Of a DNA stretch of 64,000 nucleotides, positions 18,501 to 27,369 are shown in pieces. The notes beneath the pieces are model-generated. The model made no database searches, had not been told where the DNA came from, and saw only the letters and a program-made list of their open reading frames with translations. Source of the stretch: Maritimibacter fusiformis (lineage in GTDB: Bacteria > Pseudomonadota > Alphaproteobacteria > Rhodobacterales > Rhodobacteraceae); assembly GCF_008086115.1 (NCBI RefSeq), contig NZ_VSIY01000015.1, forward strand, positions 310,001 through 374,000, read 5' to 3'. The position numbers and the translations under genes are program-made. The first letter of the stretch is position 1, and every line of letters starts with the position of its first letter.

Positions 18501-20114
18501 CACCTGGCTGAAGTTCTGCCGGAAGAAATGGCTGAGCGGCCGGTAGCGGGTTGAGAGCACCGCGCTGGGGGTATCGTCGCCCATCGAGCCGATGGCTTCC
18601 TTGCCGTCCTCGGCCATCGGGGCGAGCACCTGCTCGAGATCCTCGAGCGTGAAGCCGGCCGCGATCTGACGCCGGCGCAGGTCGTCGCCCGAGAACAACG
18701 GCTTTTCCTCGACCTTCGCCAGGTCTTCCTCGATGTCGCTGATCCGCCCGACCCATTCGCCGAACGGCTGGCTGGCCGACAGCTTGTCCTTGATCTCGGT
18801 GTCGTGGAACAACAGCCCGTCCTGCATGTCGACGGCCAGAAGTTGCCCGGGGCCGAGCGCGCCCTTTTCCAACACGCCCGCCTCGTCGGTCGGGACCATC
18901 CCGGCCTCGGAGCCCGCGATCACCATGCCGTCGCCGGTGACGACATAGCGCATCGGGCGCAACCCGTTGCGGTCAAGCCCCGCGCAGACCCAGCGGCCAT
19001 CGGTCATCGCCAGCGCGGCGGGGCCGTCCCACGGCTCCATCGTCGCGTTGGCGTAGTTGTACATGTCGATCCAGGCCTGCGGCAGTTCGAGCGCCTGCTT
19101 CGACCAGGCTTCGGGCACCATCAGAACCTTCGCCATCGGCGCGGACCGCCCGGCGCGCACCAGCACCTCGAACACCGCGTCCAGCGCCGCCGAATCCGAA
19201 GACCCTTTCGGCACGATTGGCTTGATGTCCTCGGCCAGGTCGCCAAAGGTGGCGCTGGCCATGCGAATCTCGTGCGATTTCAGCCAGTTGAGGTTGCCCT
19301 TGAGCGTGTTGATCTCGCCGTTGTGGGCCAGCATCCGAAACGGCTGGGCCAGCCACCACTGCGGAAAGGTGTTGGTGGAATAACGCTGGTGATAGATCGC
19401 AAAGGCGCTTTCAAATCGCTCATCCTTGAGGTCGGGATAGAAATCCGCGACCTGTTCGGCCAGCATCATGCCCTTGTAGATGATCGACCGGCACGACAGC
19501 GAGGCAAGGTAAAGCTCGCGCACCCCGGCGGCGAAGGCGGCCTTTTCGATCCGGCGGCGGATCACGTAAAGCTCGCGCTCGAAGCGTTCTTCGTCCACGC
19601 CCTTGGCGTTCGAAATCAGGATCTGTTCGATCTCGGGACGGGTGGCGTTGGCCTTGTCGCCGAGGCAGGAAATATCCACCGGCACGTGCCGCCAGCCATA
19701 GATATTATAGCCCATCCGCAGCACTTCGGTCTCGATGATCGTGCGGCAGGTTTCCTGTGCGCCGAAATCGGTGCGTGGCAGGAACACCTGGCCGACCGCG
19801 ATCATCTGGTCTTCGCGCGGCTCGTGTCCGGTGCGGCGGATCTGGTCGTGAAAGAAGGGGACGGGGATCTGCACGTGGATACCGGCGCCATCGCCGGTCT
19901 TGCCATCTGCATCCACCGCGCCCCGGTGCCAGACCGCCTTGAGCGCGTCGATGCCGTTCTCCACCACCTTGCGCGACGGTGTGCCATCGATCGACACCAC
20001 CAGCCCGACCCCGCAGGAGGCATGTTCGAATTCGTCCCGATACATGCCATTTTCGGCCAGCCAGGCGCGGCGGGCGGTTTCCTCGGCCTGCCAGGTGTCG
20101 TCAAATCCGGTCAT
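15573..20114 (-). CDS. gltB: glutamate synthase (NADPH) large subunit
   Basis: Converts 2-oxoglutarate and glutamine to two glutamates, with GltD supplying electrons. Start at ATG 20114, behind a GAGGAGACGAGCG ribosome site, gives 1513 residues, the usual size. Cys34 in HASCGVGLV becomes the N-terminal nucleophile after propeptide removal. The FMN synthase domain contains GEGGQLPGMKVT and SGHNGGTGASPATSIK, and the [3Fe-4S] cluster site CIMVRQCQSNTCPVGVC follows. The C-terminal GXGXG-rich beta-helix is present (GGTIVVRPP, GAGMTGGMAYI). An exported unknown protein is encoded between gltD and gltB and overlaps the gltB start by 14 bases. Confidence 0.97.
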   Translation of the reverse strand: MTGFDDTWQAEETARRAWLAENGMYRDEFEHASCGVGLVVSIDGTPSRKVVENGIDALKAVWHRGAVDADGKTGDGAGIHVQIPVPFFHDQIRRTGHEPREDQMIAVGQVFLPRTDFGAQETCRTIIETEVLRMGYNIYGWRHVPVDISCLGDKANATRPEIEQILISNAKGVDEERFERELYVIRRRIEKAAFAAGVRELYLASLSCRSIIYKGMMLAEQVADFYPDLKDERFESAFAIYHQRYSTNTFPQWWLAQPFRMLAHNGEINTLKGNLNWLKSHEIRMASATFGDLAEDIKPIVPKGSSDSAALDAVFEVLVRAGRSAPMAKVLMVPEAWSKQALELPQAWIDMYNYANATMEPWDGPAALAMTDGRWVCAGLDRNGLRPMRYVVTGDGMVIAGSEAGMVPTDEAGVLEKGALGPGQLLAVDMQDGLLFHDTEIKDKLSASQPFGEWVGRISDIEEDLAKVEEKPLFSGDDLRRRQIAAGFTLEDLEQVLAPMAEDGKEAIGSMGDDTPSAVLSTRYRPLSHFFRQNFSQVTNPPIDSLREYRVMSLKTRFGNLKNVLDDAGSQSDILVLDSPFVGNAQFDELTRHFNAAMAEIDCTFPVGDDPHALADALARIRADAEEAVRSGAGHIVLSDMKQGPDRVPMPMILATSAVHSWLTRKGLRTFTSLNVRSAECLDPHYFAVLIASGATVVNAYLAEDSLADRIERGLLDMTLTEATRNYREAVDQGLLKIMSKMGISVISSYRGGLNFEAVGLSRSMVNEYFPGMISRISGIGIGGIQRKLEEIHTAGWRHPGTSILPIGGFFKARTGGETHAWQATNMHLLQSACDRASYELWKQYSAKMRANPPIHLRDMLDIKPLGAPVPIEEVESITAIRKRFVTPGMSLGALSPEAHMTLNIAMNRIGAKSDSGEGGEDPAHFLPMPNGDNPSAKIKQVASGRFGVTAEYLNQCEELEIKVAQGAKPGEGGQLPGMKVTDLIARLRHSTKGVTLISPPPHHDIYSIEDLAQLIYDLKQINPRAKVTVKLVASSGVGTIAAGVAKAKADVILISGHNGGTGASPATSIKFAGLPWEMGLTEAHQVLSMNHLRDRVTLRTDGGLRTGRDIVMAAMMGAEEYGIGTAALIAMGCIMVRQCQSNTCPVGVCTQDEDLRAKFTGSADKVVNLITFYATEVREILASIGARSLDEVIGRADLLSQVSRGSPHLDDLDLNPLLVTVDGADRVVYDRDRPRNEVLDTLDSEIVKDAARFLNDGEKMQLQYAVRNTDRTIGTRISSHIVRNFGMRNSLQPDHLTVKLTGSAGQSLGAFAAPGLKLEVSGDANDYVGKGLSGGTIVVRPPMASPLVASENTIIGNTVLYGATDGHLFAAGRAGERFAVRNSGAKVVIEGCGSNGCEYMTGGVAVILGSVGPNFGAGMTGGMAYIHDPDRVAGDYLNPETLVTVPVTMEHWETELRDLILRHADETGSVKAHQILQDWDTERANFLQICPKEMLPHLPVPLSAQDSAIPAQ

Positions 20115-20850
20115 CGCTCGTCTCCTCTTGCCGCAGCATCGGCGCGGTGGGGATGAACCCCGCATCCTGTGGGTTGCAGTCATAAAGCGGCACGGTGGTG
20201 CCAAAACCCGGCTCGCCGGGCCGAATGATATCGACCGGGGTGCCGTCATACTCCGCCGCCACGCCATCGGTGCCGGTCACGGTTTCTCGGCCAAGAAAGA
20301 ACAGCCGCAGGTCGTGTGAAAGGTACTGGATGCCCCGGCTCTGGTATTCGACGCGGCCATCCTCGGTCAGGATCTGAAGCTCGGTCGCCACGGCCTCGAG
20401 GTCGTAGCCGTCGATGGTGACCGATCTGCCGGTCAACTGGTCGGCCCCGACCATGCGCACGTCGCGCGTGCCTTGGGGTTCGGAACGGCGCATGATGAAA
20501 TCGTAGGTGTCGATGCCGGTGCCGATCAGGGTGTCGAGGTCGATGGGGTCGGTCGCGGGCGGCACCAATTCCTCGCGCGAACTGTCCCACATGTAGACCG
20601 CGTCGAGCCATTGGTAATTGGCGGCATAGCTGACCACCGATTGCAGGCCGCCTTCCGAGAAATTCGCCTCCCAGATCGGCCCATCGTCGCCGCCGTCGCA
20701 GCGCCAGAGCAGCGAGACCGAGCATTCGCGCGACTGAACCGTGAGGAAGGTTTCGCAGCCCTTGGGCGGCGTGAACCCGGCGGCCTCGGCGGGCAGGGTG
20801 GTGGCCAGGGTGGCCAAAAGGGCGGTGATCGCGGTCAGGCGCGTGTTCAT
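20101..20850 (-). CDS. secreted protein of unknown function encoded between gltD and gltB
   Basis: A 249-residue protein with a clear signal peptide (MNTRLTAITALLATLATTLPAEAAG). The mature part is acidic, with Cys residues in KGCETF, RECSVSLLWRC and near the end (LYDCNPQDAGF), suggesting disulfides in the periplasm. I recognise no domain. It lies inside the glutamate synthase operon and its 3' end overlaps the start of gltB by 14 bases, so it is translated with it. The start ATG 20850 follows an AAGGGAGCACGGCACG stretch. Confidence 0.8.
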   Translation of the reverse strand: MNTRLTAITALLATLATTLPAEAAGFTPPKGCETFLTVQSRECSVSLLWRCDGGDDGPIWEANFSEGGLQSVVSYAANYQWLDAVYMWDSSREELVPPATDPIDLDTLIGTGIDTYDFIMRRSEPQGTRDVRMVGADQLTGRSVTIDGYDLEAVATELQILTEDGRVEYQSRGIQYLSHDLRLFFLGRETVTGTDGVAAEYDGTPVDIIRPGEPGFGTTVPLYDCNPQDAGFIPTAPMLRQEETSDDRI

Positions 20851-20932
20851 CGTGCCGTGCTCCCTTCGGTCATATGGGTCAGGCATGCAGTCATAAAGCG
20901 GGCTGCGTCGGCGTGGCTCCTCATCGCGACGC

Positions 20933-22369
20933 TCACTGGGCCGCAACCTGCGACGCCTGCGCGTCAAAGCCGGCAAGGATCGCCGCGGCCGCCTCGCGAC
21001 CGTCCTTGATCGCCCAGACGACAAGGCTTGCGCCGCGCACGATGTCGCCAACCGCGAAGACATCCGGCAACTCGGTCGCGCCGGTCTGGAAATCGGCCTT
21101 GATGGTGCCCCAACGGGTCACTGGAAGCGCCTCTTCTTCCCACAGCGTCGGCAGATCCTCCGGCTCGAAACCCAGTGCCTTGATCACAAGGTCGGCCGGT
21201 TCGACATAGTCCGCGCCGTCGATCGGTTCGGGGCTTTGCCGCCCGGTCACGTCGGGCGCGCCCAGCCGCATTTTCTGCACCATGACACCCGAGACCGGAT
21301 CGCCACCGAACCCCTTGGGTGCGGCCAACCAGACGAATTCCACGCCCTCTTCCTCGGCATTGGCAACTTCGCGCTGCGAGCCGGGCATGTTCGCCCGGTC
21401 GCGGCGATACAGGCACTTCACGCTGGTCGCGCCCTGCCGGATCGCGGTGCGCACGCAGTCCATCGCGGTGTCGCCGCCGCCGATCACAACCACCCGCTTG
21501 CCCGCTGCGTTCAGGGTGCCGTTCTCGAACGCCTCGACCTCGTCGCCAAAGCCGATCCGGTTCGACGCGGTCAGGTAGTCGAGCGCGCGCACGATGCCCT
21601 TTGCCCCCGCGCCCGGCCCGGTCAGCTCACGCGACTTGTAGACCCCTGTGGCCAGCAAGACCGCATCATGTTGTCCGCGAATGGCCTGAAAGCTCAGATC
21701 GACGCCGACGTTGCAATTCAGCACGAACTCGACCCCGGCGCGTTCCAACTGGGCCACCCGGCGCATCACCACGTCCTTTTCCAGCTTGAAGCTGGGGATG
21801 CCGTAGGTCATCAGCCCGCCGGCCCGGTCATGGCGGTCATAGACCGTCACCTGCACGCCCGCGCGCCGCAGCACGTCGGCGGCCGCCAGCCCGCCCGGCC
21901 CGGCGCCGATGATGCCGACGCTTTCGCCCCGGGCGGCCATCGGCACGATCTCTTCGACCCAGCCGTTTTCCCAGGCCGTGTCGGTGATGTATTTCTCGAC
22001 CGCGCCGATGGTCACGGTGCCATGCCCCGCCGTTTCGATCACGCAATTGCCTTCGCACAGTCGGTCCTGCGGGCAGATGCGACCGCAGATCTCGGGGAAG
22101 GTGTTGGTGGCCTGGCTGAGTTCATAGGCCTCTTTCAACCGGCCCATCGCGGTCATGCGCAGCCAGTCGGGGATGTTGTTGTGCAGCGGGCAATGGGTCT
22201 GGCAGTAGGGCACGCCGCATTGGCTGCACCGGCTGGCCTGCTCGGCGGCTTTCGCCTCGGCGTATTCCGCGTAGATCTCATGGAAATCATGGTTGCGAAC
22301 ATTCGCGTCGCGCTTCTCGGGCATGTCGCGCCCGATGTTCACGAATTTCAGCATCGGCTGCCTGGCCAT
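20933..22369 (-). CDS. gltD: glutamate synthase (NADPH) small subunit
   Basis: FAD and iron-sulfur protein that oxidises NADPH and passes electrons to GltB. N-terminal cysteine groups CSQCGVPYCQTHCP and CGRICPQDRLCEGNC hold the clusters; GIIGAGPGGLAAADVLRRAG binds FAD and VVVIGGGDTAMDCVRTAIRQG binds NADPH. The 478 residues are normal length. ATG 22369 is preceded by GGAGGACTCC. It is the first gene of the operon gltD, secreted unknown, gltB, and a plausible promoter lies 48-77 bp upstream. Confidence 0.97.
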   Translation of the reverse strand: MARQPMLKFVNIGRDMPEKRDANVRNHDFHEIYAEYAEAKAAEQASRCSQCGVPYCQTHCPLHNNIPDWLRMTAMGRLKEAYELSQATNTFPEICGRICPQDRLCEGNCVIETAGHGTVTIGAVEKYITDTAWENGWVEEIVPMAARGESVGIIGAGPGGLAAADVLRRAGVQVTVYDRHDRAGGLMTYGIPSFKLEKDVVMRRVAQLERAGVEFVLNCNVGVDLSFQAIRGQHDAVLLATGVYKSRELTGPGAGAKGIVRALDYLTASNRIGFGDEVEAFENGTLNAAGKRVVVIGGGDTAMDCVRTAIRQGATSVKCLYRRDRANMPGSQREVANAEEEGVEFVWLAAPKGFGGDPVSGVMVQKMRLGAPDVTGRQSPEPIDGADYVEPADLVIKALGFEPEDLPTLWEEEALPVTRWGTIKADFQTGATELPDVFAVGDIVRGASLVVWAIKDGREAAAAILAGFDAQASQVAAQ

Positions 22370-22416
22370 GGAGTCCTCCGTCAATCCGGCGCTTTGTTTA
22401 GCAGGGTTTCTGGAAA

Positions 22417-22446
22417 TTAATAGTCACAAACACTGACCCATTGCAA
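22417..22446 (-). promoter_or_regulatory. sigma-70-type promoter for gltD
   Basis: Minus strand TTGCAA (-35), 18 bases, TATTAA (-10), located 48-77 bp upstream of the gltD start. Both hexamers are close to consensus and the region is AT-rich. Judged by eye only. Confidence 0.5.
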
Positions 22447-22582
22447 AAGTTTCTTGCGGGTTTTTGCGGACGGGACTCACATTTTAATGGAAATATGGCA
22501 GTAATGCTGCCTTAAATTACCGCTTTCCATTCATTTCCCGCAGGTTAGCTTTGCGCAACTTCTCCAGCGGAGCGCGCCGCCC

Positions 22583-23386
22583 ATGTCCCTTTGGCATCTG
22601 TTCATCGTTGCGGTCATCCAGGGCCTGACCGAGTTTCTGCCGGTGTCGTCGTCCGGGCACCTGATTCTGTTGCCTCAACTCACCGGGCTTGCCGACCAGG
22701 GCCAGGTGATCGACGTGGCGGTGCATGTCGGAACCTTGGGCGCGGTGATCCTCTATTTCTGGCGCGACGTTGCCGAGGCGCTGGCCGGTGTGCCGCGGCT
22801 TTTGACCGGGCGGATCGACACGCCCGGATCGCGGCTTGCCTTCCTTTTGGCCGTCGCGACCGTCCCGGTCGTGGTCGCGGGGCTGATCCTCAAGCTCACG
22901 GGTTATGACGAGGCGATGCGTTCGACCGCGGTGATCGGCTGGACGATGCTGATCTTCGGGCTGGTGCTTTATTGGACCGACCAGGAGGGGGCGACCGAAA
23001 AGACGGCGCCGGAGTGGTCGCTGCGCGATGCCATCGTCATGGGATTGTGGCAGGCGATTGCGCTGATTCCCGGCGTGTCGCGGTCAGGCGCCACCATTTC
23101 GGGGGCGCGGGCGCTGGGCTATACGCGCGAGGACGGGGCCCGGCTTGCGATGCTGATGTCGATCCCGACAATCCTGGCATCGGGCGTGTTCCTGGGGGCC
23201 GAGGTCGTGGCCACCGCTGACATAGGGGCGGCCCGCGACGGCGCCATCGCCGCCGGTTTCGCGTTCCTGTCGGCGCTGGTCGCGCTCAGCCTGATGATGC
23301 GGTTGCTGAAATCGGTCAGCTTCACGCCCTACGTGATCTACCGCGTGATCCTGGGCGTGGTCCTGCTGGTGATCGCCTACACCTAG
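22583..23386 (+). CDS. uppP: undecaprenyl-diphosphatase
   Basis: Integral membrane enzyme (BacA/UppP type) that recycles undecaprenyl pyrophosphate to the carrier lipid used in wall and LPS synthesis. The 267-residue, about eight-helix protein carries both signatures: TEFLPVSSSGHLILLP near the N-terminus and PGVSRSGATISGARALG in the second half. Its stop codon overlaps the stop of the convergent NDUFA9-like gene (CTAG). Confidence 0.95.
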   Translation: MSLWHLFIVAVIQGLTEFLPVSSSGHLILLPQLTGLADQGQVIDVAVHVGTLGAVILYFWRDVAEALAGVPRLLTGRIDTPGSRLAFLLAVATVPVVVAGLILKLTGYDEAMRSTAVIGWTMLIFGLVLYWTDQEGATEKTAPEWSLRDAIVMGLWQAIALIPGVSRSGATISGARALGYTREDGARLAMLMSIPTILASGVFLGAEVVATADIGAARDGAIAAGFAFLSALVALSLMMRLLKSVSFTPYVIYRVILGVVLLVIAYT

Positions 23387-24363
23387 GCCCGCAGATTGCG
23401 CGCCGAGGCCTTGATCGCGGCATACTGACCCGAGGGACGGAACGGCCAGAGATAGTCGGGCAGCACCGCCTCGACCGCCACCGGGTCGATCCCGAGGTCG
23501 GCAAAACCCCTGGCGTCCTCGGTCACCACGTTGTCATGGGCAAGATTGCGCACCTGGTCGCGGGTCAGGGGTGCCCTGATCAAACCGCCGGACATGGATT
23601 GCCACAGGTCGAACCAGAAGGCGAAGAATCGCGCCAGCCAGAACGGCAGGTTGACCACCGCGCGGCGCCGTTCGATCACGTCGAGCATCTTGTGCATGAG
23701 TTCGCGGAAGGTCGCGACCTCCGGCCCGCCAAGCTCATAGATGCCCGGCGCGGCCTGTCCGGTCACGCCCAATTCGGCTGCTGCGGCCACGTCGTCGACA
23801 AACACCGGCTGAAACTTGGTCGACGCCCCCACAACCGGCAGGATCGGGCCGAACCGCGTCATTGCGGCGAAGCGGTTGAAGAATGCATCCTCCGACCCGA
23901 AGATCACCGAGGGGCGCAGGATCACCGCATTCGGGAAATGCTTAAGGATCGCCTCTTCGCCCAGCGCCTTGGACCGGGCATAGAGGCTGTCGGAGTCCTT
24001 GTCGGCGCCGATCGCCGAGATATGGACAAGACGCGAGATGCCCTCTGCCGCGGCCAGCCGCGCCACCCGCTCGGCGCCCTCGTGCTGAACCGCGCCGAAG
24101 TTGTTCTTGCCACCCTTGTCGAAGGTGCCGACGCAGTTCACCACCGCATCCGCCCCCTGCATCGCCAGCGCGACCGAGGCATCGTCACGGATGTTGCAGA
24201 GCACCGGATCAAGCTGGCCAACCACGCCGTAGGTCTTGACGAACAGTGCCTCGTTCGGGCGCCGAACGGCGACGCGGACCCGCCAGCCCGCCTTGGCCAT
24301 GCGCCGCGCGATATAGCGCCCGACAAAACCCGATCCGCCATAGATCGTCACCAGTTTCGACAT
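23383..24363 (-). CDS. NDUFA9-like atypical SDR, possible complex I-associated protein
   Basis: A 326-residue Rossmann protein of the NAD(P)-binding family to which mitochondrial complex I subunit NDUFA9 belongs. The nucleotide loop is VTIYGGSGFVGRYIAR, with VRRPNEA after the second strand; VNCVGTF, HISAIGADKDSDS and YARSKALGEEAI are the conserved SDR regions. A Phe/Trp-rich stretch (LPFWLARFFAFWFDLW) near residue 240 may touch the membrane or quinone. In alphaproteobacteria such genes are annotated as complex I NDUFA9 subunit family, although the role is unproven. ATG 24363 follows AAGGAGTTGGGC. Confidence 0.85.
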   Translation of the reverse strand: MSKLVTIYGGSGFVGRYIARRMAKAGWRVRVAVRRPNEALFVKTYGVVGQLDPVLCNIRDDASVALAMQGADAVVNCVGTFDKGGKNNFGAVQHEGAERVARLAAAEGISRLVHISAIGADKDSDSLYARSKALGEEAILKHFPNAVILRPSVIFGSEDAFFNRFAAMTRFGPILPVVGASTKFQPVFVDDVAAAAELGVTGQAAPGIYELGGPEVATFRELMHKMLDVIERRRAVVNLPFWLARFFAFWFDLWQSMSGGLIRAPLTRDQVRNLAHDNVVTEDARGFADLGIDPVAVEAVLPDYLWPFRPSGQYAAIKASARNLRA

Positions 24364-24504
24364 GCCCAACTCCTTGCCTTCATCGCGCCCCTGAATAGCC
24401 CCGCGCCCCTGTCAGGACAAGGGCGCAAACCGTCACGCCTTTTGTGTCCGAATCCCCGTTGACACGGCCCGCGCCCCCCATTACATCGCGGCCTCACGAC
24501 ACCT

Positions 24505-24591
24505 GCCCAGGTGGCGGAATTGGTAGACGCGCTGGTTTCAGGTACCAGTGATCGAAAGGTCGTGGAGGTTCGAGTCCTCTCCTGGGCACCA
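24505..24591 (+). tRNA. tRNA-Leu (CAG)
   Basis: An 87-nt tRNA with a 7-bp acceptor stem (GCCCAGG/CCTGGGC), long variable arm and encoded CCA. The anticodon loop TTCAGGT between CTGGT and ACCAG gives anticodon CAG for leucine CUG codons, the dominant leucine codon in this GC-rich genome. The T arm has the usual GGTTCGAGTCC. Confidence 0.97.
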
Positions 24592-24658
24592 TTTCCCGAG
24601 AATGTCAGTCAAGACAACGGCCCCAAGGCCACCGTTTTCGGCTTGCGAAGCGGTCCGT

Positions 24659-25543
24659 TCAGTCTGCCTGCGCGGCCAGCCAATCGGTGCTGGCGCCGAT
24701 TCCGCCGAGCGGGAAGACATGGGCGCCGGCGATCAGGCTGTCGGGGTGTTCGGACTTGTGGAGGGCCAGGGCGGTCAAGACCTCGGTCGGTTCGAACGGT
24801 TTCAGGAGCCTGGTCAGATCCTTGGTGCGTTTCTGAAGCACGCCAAGCGACGGGCCGACGCCGCAGGCGATCGCGAATTTGATCAGCGTTTGCAATTTGG
24901 CCGGGCCGGCCACGCCGACATGGATCGGCAGGGTGACGCCCATCGCCGCCAGCCGCTCGGCCCAGGCGATGACCGGGGTTGCGTCGAAGGCGAACTGGGT
25001 GGCAACGGCCATGTCGAGGCCGGTTTCCTCGGCAAAGCGTTGCTTGCGCAGAAGTGCGGCGTCGACATTGGCGGTGGAGCCGTCCGGGTCGATGTCGCGG
25101 TTGCCTTCCGGGTGGCCCGCGACATGCAGCCGGGTGTAGCCGTGTTTCTGAAACAGCCCGGTTTCGAGCAGTTGCATCGAGTCGGTGAAGGCGCCCACCG
25201 GCCTTGCCACGCCGCCGGCCAGAACCAGCGCCTGGGTCACGCCTGCCTCGTCGGCATAGCGGCCGATCCAGCGGTCCAGCTCGGCAGCATCGCGGATGAT
25301 CCGCGCCGGCAGGTGCGGCATCACGGCGAACCCGTCCGCCGACAGCCGCCGTGCGGTCGCGATCATCTCGTCGATCGGGGTGCCCTCGATATGGGCGATA
25401 TAGATGCGGGTGCCGGCGGGCAGGAGTGGTTTGAAGTCCTCTATCTTCGCCGCCGTGCGCGGCATCACCTCGATTGAGGCGCCGTCGAGAAAGCTCTTGA
25501 GCGGGTCCGGGTCGGAACGGTCCAGCAGGTTTACCACGGCCAT
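24659..25543 (-). CDS. MetF-like methylenetetrahydrofolate reductase family protein
   Basis: A 294-residue TIM-barrel protein that looks like a divergent member of the methylenetetrahydrofolate reductase family: ASIEVMPRTAAKIEDFKPLLP at the N-terminus in the place of the family's substrate-binding FEFFPP region, GFAVMPHLPARII and LVLAGGVARP in the barrel, and LPIHVGVAGPAKLQTLIKFA later. FAD- and folate-contact residues are not all obvious, so the substrate could differ from classical MetF. No methionine-synthesis gene is adjacent; it ends 68 bp after tRNA-Leu on the opposite strand. Confidence 0.7.
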   Translation of the reverse strand: MAVVNLLDRSDPDPLKSFLDGASIEVMPRTAAKIEDFKPLLPAGTRIYIAHIEGTPIDEMIATARRLSADGFAVMPHLPARIIRDAAELDRWIGRYADEAGVTQALVLAGGVARPVGAFTDSMQLLETGLFQKHGYTRLHVAGHPEGNRDIDPDGSTANVDAALLRKQRFAEETGLDMAVATQFAFDATPVIAWAERLAAMGVTLPIHVGVAGPAKLQTLIKFAIACGVGPSLGVLQKRTKDLTRLLKPFEPTEVLTALALHKSEHPDSLIAGAHVFPLGGIGASTDWLAAQAD

Positions 25544-25815
25544 CGCCTCATCCTCGAATCAATGCGCGCAGTCTCGGCGCGGGATTTCCTCGTTTCGCTT
25601 TAGCGGCTCCGCCTGCCGCCACGGCCACCATTACCGTCACTTCGCCGCCTGTTTCCGCCAATTGCCGCGTCCGGCGCGATTTCACCGCATTTGCCCCGGA
25701 GGATCGGACAGTCTGCCCAGCGGTCGCCCCGGCTCATCGGGCGATTCCGTCGGGGCTTTTCCCCCTGCAGCAACTCCACTAGGGTCGCCGCGCATGGACA
25801 AACGCGGAGGCGAGG

Positions 25816-26058
25816 ATGGTTCAACGGCTGCATCTGGTGTTCGGAGGCGAATTGGTCGATCCGACCGGGTCGGTTTTCAAGAACGTCGACGACATTCACA
25901 TGGTCGGGATCTATCCCGACTACCAGAGCGCCTATGATGCGTGGAAGTCCGAAGCGCAGCGCACCGTCGACAACGCCCATATGCGGTATTTCATCGCCCA
26001 TCTGCATCGCCTTCGCGACGAGGAAGCCGAAACCTCGCCGACCGAAGAGCTGGGCTGA
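25816..26058 (+). CDS. DUF4170 domain-containing protein
   Basis: An 80-residue soluble protein, MVQRLHLVFGGELVDP, with VGIYPDYQSAYDAWKSEAQRTVDNAHMRYFI in the middle; this is the DUF4170 pattern. ATG 25816 has GGAGG five bases upstream. It precedes waaA by 13 bp and lpxK follows, so it is probably part of a lipid A/Kdo operon, but no biochemical role is known to me. Confidence 0.88.
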   Translation: MVQRLHLVFGGELVDPTGSVFKNVDDIHMVGIYPDYQSAYDAWKSEAQRTVDNAHMRYFIAHLHRLRDEEAETSPTEELG

Positions 26059-26071
26059 GCCGGCAATCATC

Positions 26072-27367
26072 ATGGCCCGGCGATCCGGATTCGCGCTCGC
26101 CCTGTTTCTTGCCTCGCGCAAGGTGAACGGCAAGGTCCGGGCGGAACGGCGTTTGAACCGGGGCATCGCGGCCGGGACAGAAGACCCGGACCGTGGCACC
26201 GAGCGCATGGGCATGAGCACCCTGAATCGTCCCGAGGGCATCCTGATCTGGATGCATGTCGGCAGCGAGGCCGAAGCGCTGGGCCTGCCCGACCTGATCG
26301 ACCGGCTTCGCGAGGCGCGTGACGATGTCGCGATCCTGATCACCACGGCGCGTCATGGCCCGGATGAACTGCTGGCCGTGCGCCTGCCATCGGACGTGAT
26401 CCAGCAATATGCGCCGTATCCCGAAGGGCCGGGGGCGGCGGAGTTCCTGGCGCATTGGCGGCCGGATCTGTGCATCTGGGGCGACAACCGGCTGGACCCG
26501 GTGCTGATCGAGGCCACCGGACGCGCCGGCATTCCGATGTTCCTGATCAACGCGCGGGTGCCGGAACGGCCCGGGTGGCGCTGGCTGCCGGGATTGCGCC
26601 GCTCGCTTCTGAAGAACTTTCAGCATGTGCTGGCGGGCGACTCGCGCGCCGTCGATGGATTGCGCGCGCTGGGCGTGCCTGCCGACCGGATCGAGGCCAC
26701 GGGGTTTTTGCAGGAAGGCGGCGCACCGCTGCCGTGCAGCCAGGCCGAACGTGACGGGCTGGCCGAGATCCTGGCCGCGCGCCCTGTGTGGCTGGCCGCT
26801 GGCGCAACGCGGGACGAGATCGCGATGGTCGTCGAAGCGCACCGGTTGGCGATGCGCCGCTCGCACCGGTTGTTGTTGGTCATTCTGCCAGCGCAATGCG
26901 ACGACGGACCGGCGATCGCCGCCGAGCTCGAGGCCGCGGGTTGGGTCGTCGGGCTGCGATCCAAGGATGATGAGCCGGAACCGGCGGTCGAGATCTTCAT
27001 CGCCGATCTGCCCGACGAATACGGCCTTTGGTATCGGCTTTCGCCGGTGGCGCTGATGGGCGGGTCGCTGGCCGGCAACGGCCCGGGCGCGCGCAACCCT
27101 TACGAGGCGGCGGCGCTGGGGTCGGCGGTCCTCTATGGCCCCGACATGGGGCTGTGGCGCGAAAGCTATGAGCGTCTTCGCGACAGCGGCGCGGCGCGGA
27201 CGGTCAGCGACACCGAAAGCCTGGCGCGCGCGGTCGAATACCTGCTGGCCCCCGACAAGGTGGCCGAGATGGCCGCCGCCGCGTGGGAAGTCACCACAAG
27301 CGGCGCCGAGGCCACCGACAGGATCGTCGCGCTGGCGGTCGAGGCGCTTGACAAGCGGGGGCTCTGA
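26072..27367 (+). CDS. waaA: 3-deoxy-D-manno-octulosonic acid transferase, divergent
   Basis: Transfers Kdo from CMP-Kdo to the lipid A precursor at the inner membrane. The 431-residue protein has the two-domain GT30 layout: ILIWMHVGSEAEALGLPDLIDRLRE with the expected catalytic Glu region, then ITTARHG, a second Rossmann half with GWRWLPGLRRSLLKNFQHVLAGD, and DLPDEYGLWYRLSPVALMGGSLAGNGPGARNPYEAA near the C-terminus. The N-terminal membrane anchor is short and not strongly hydrophobic (GFALALFLAS). ATG 26072 follows the DUF4170 stop by 13 bp; lpxK starts 2 bp after the stop. Confidence 0.85.
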   Translation: MARRSGFALALFLASRKVNGKVRAERRLNRGIAAGTEDPDRGTERMGMSTLNRPEGILIWMHVGSEAEALGLPDLIDRLREARDDVAILITTARHGPDELLAVRLPSDVIQQYAPYPEGPGAAEFLAHWRPDLCIWGDNRLDPVLIEATGRAGIPMFLINARVPERPGWRWLPGLRRSLLKNFQHVLAGDSRAVDGLRALGVPADRIEATGFLQEGGAPLPCSQAERDGLAEILAARPVWLAAGATRDEIAMVVEAHRLAMRRSHRLLLVILPAQCDDGPAIAAELEAAGWVVGLRSKDDEPEPAVEIFIADLPDEYGLWYRLSPVALMGGSLAGNGPGARNPYEAAALGSAVLYGPDMGLWRESYERLRDSGAARTVSDTESLARAVEYLLAPDKVAEMAAAAWEVTTSGAEATDRIVALAVEALDKRGL

Positions 27368-27369
27368 CC

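Noticed and set aside
24361..24504. Second tRNA-like fold upstream of tRNA-Leu
   Set aside because: No cloverleaf can be drawn; only the single tRNA is supported.
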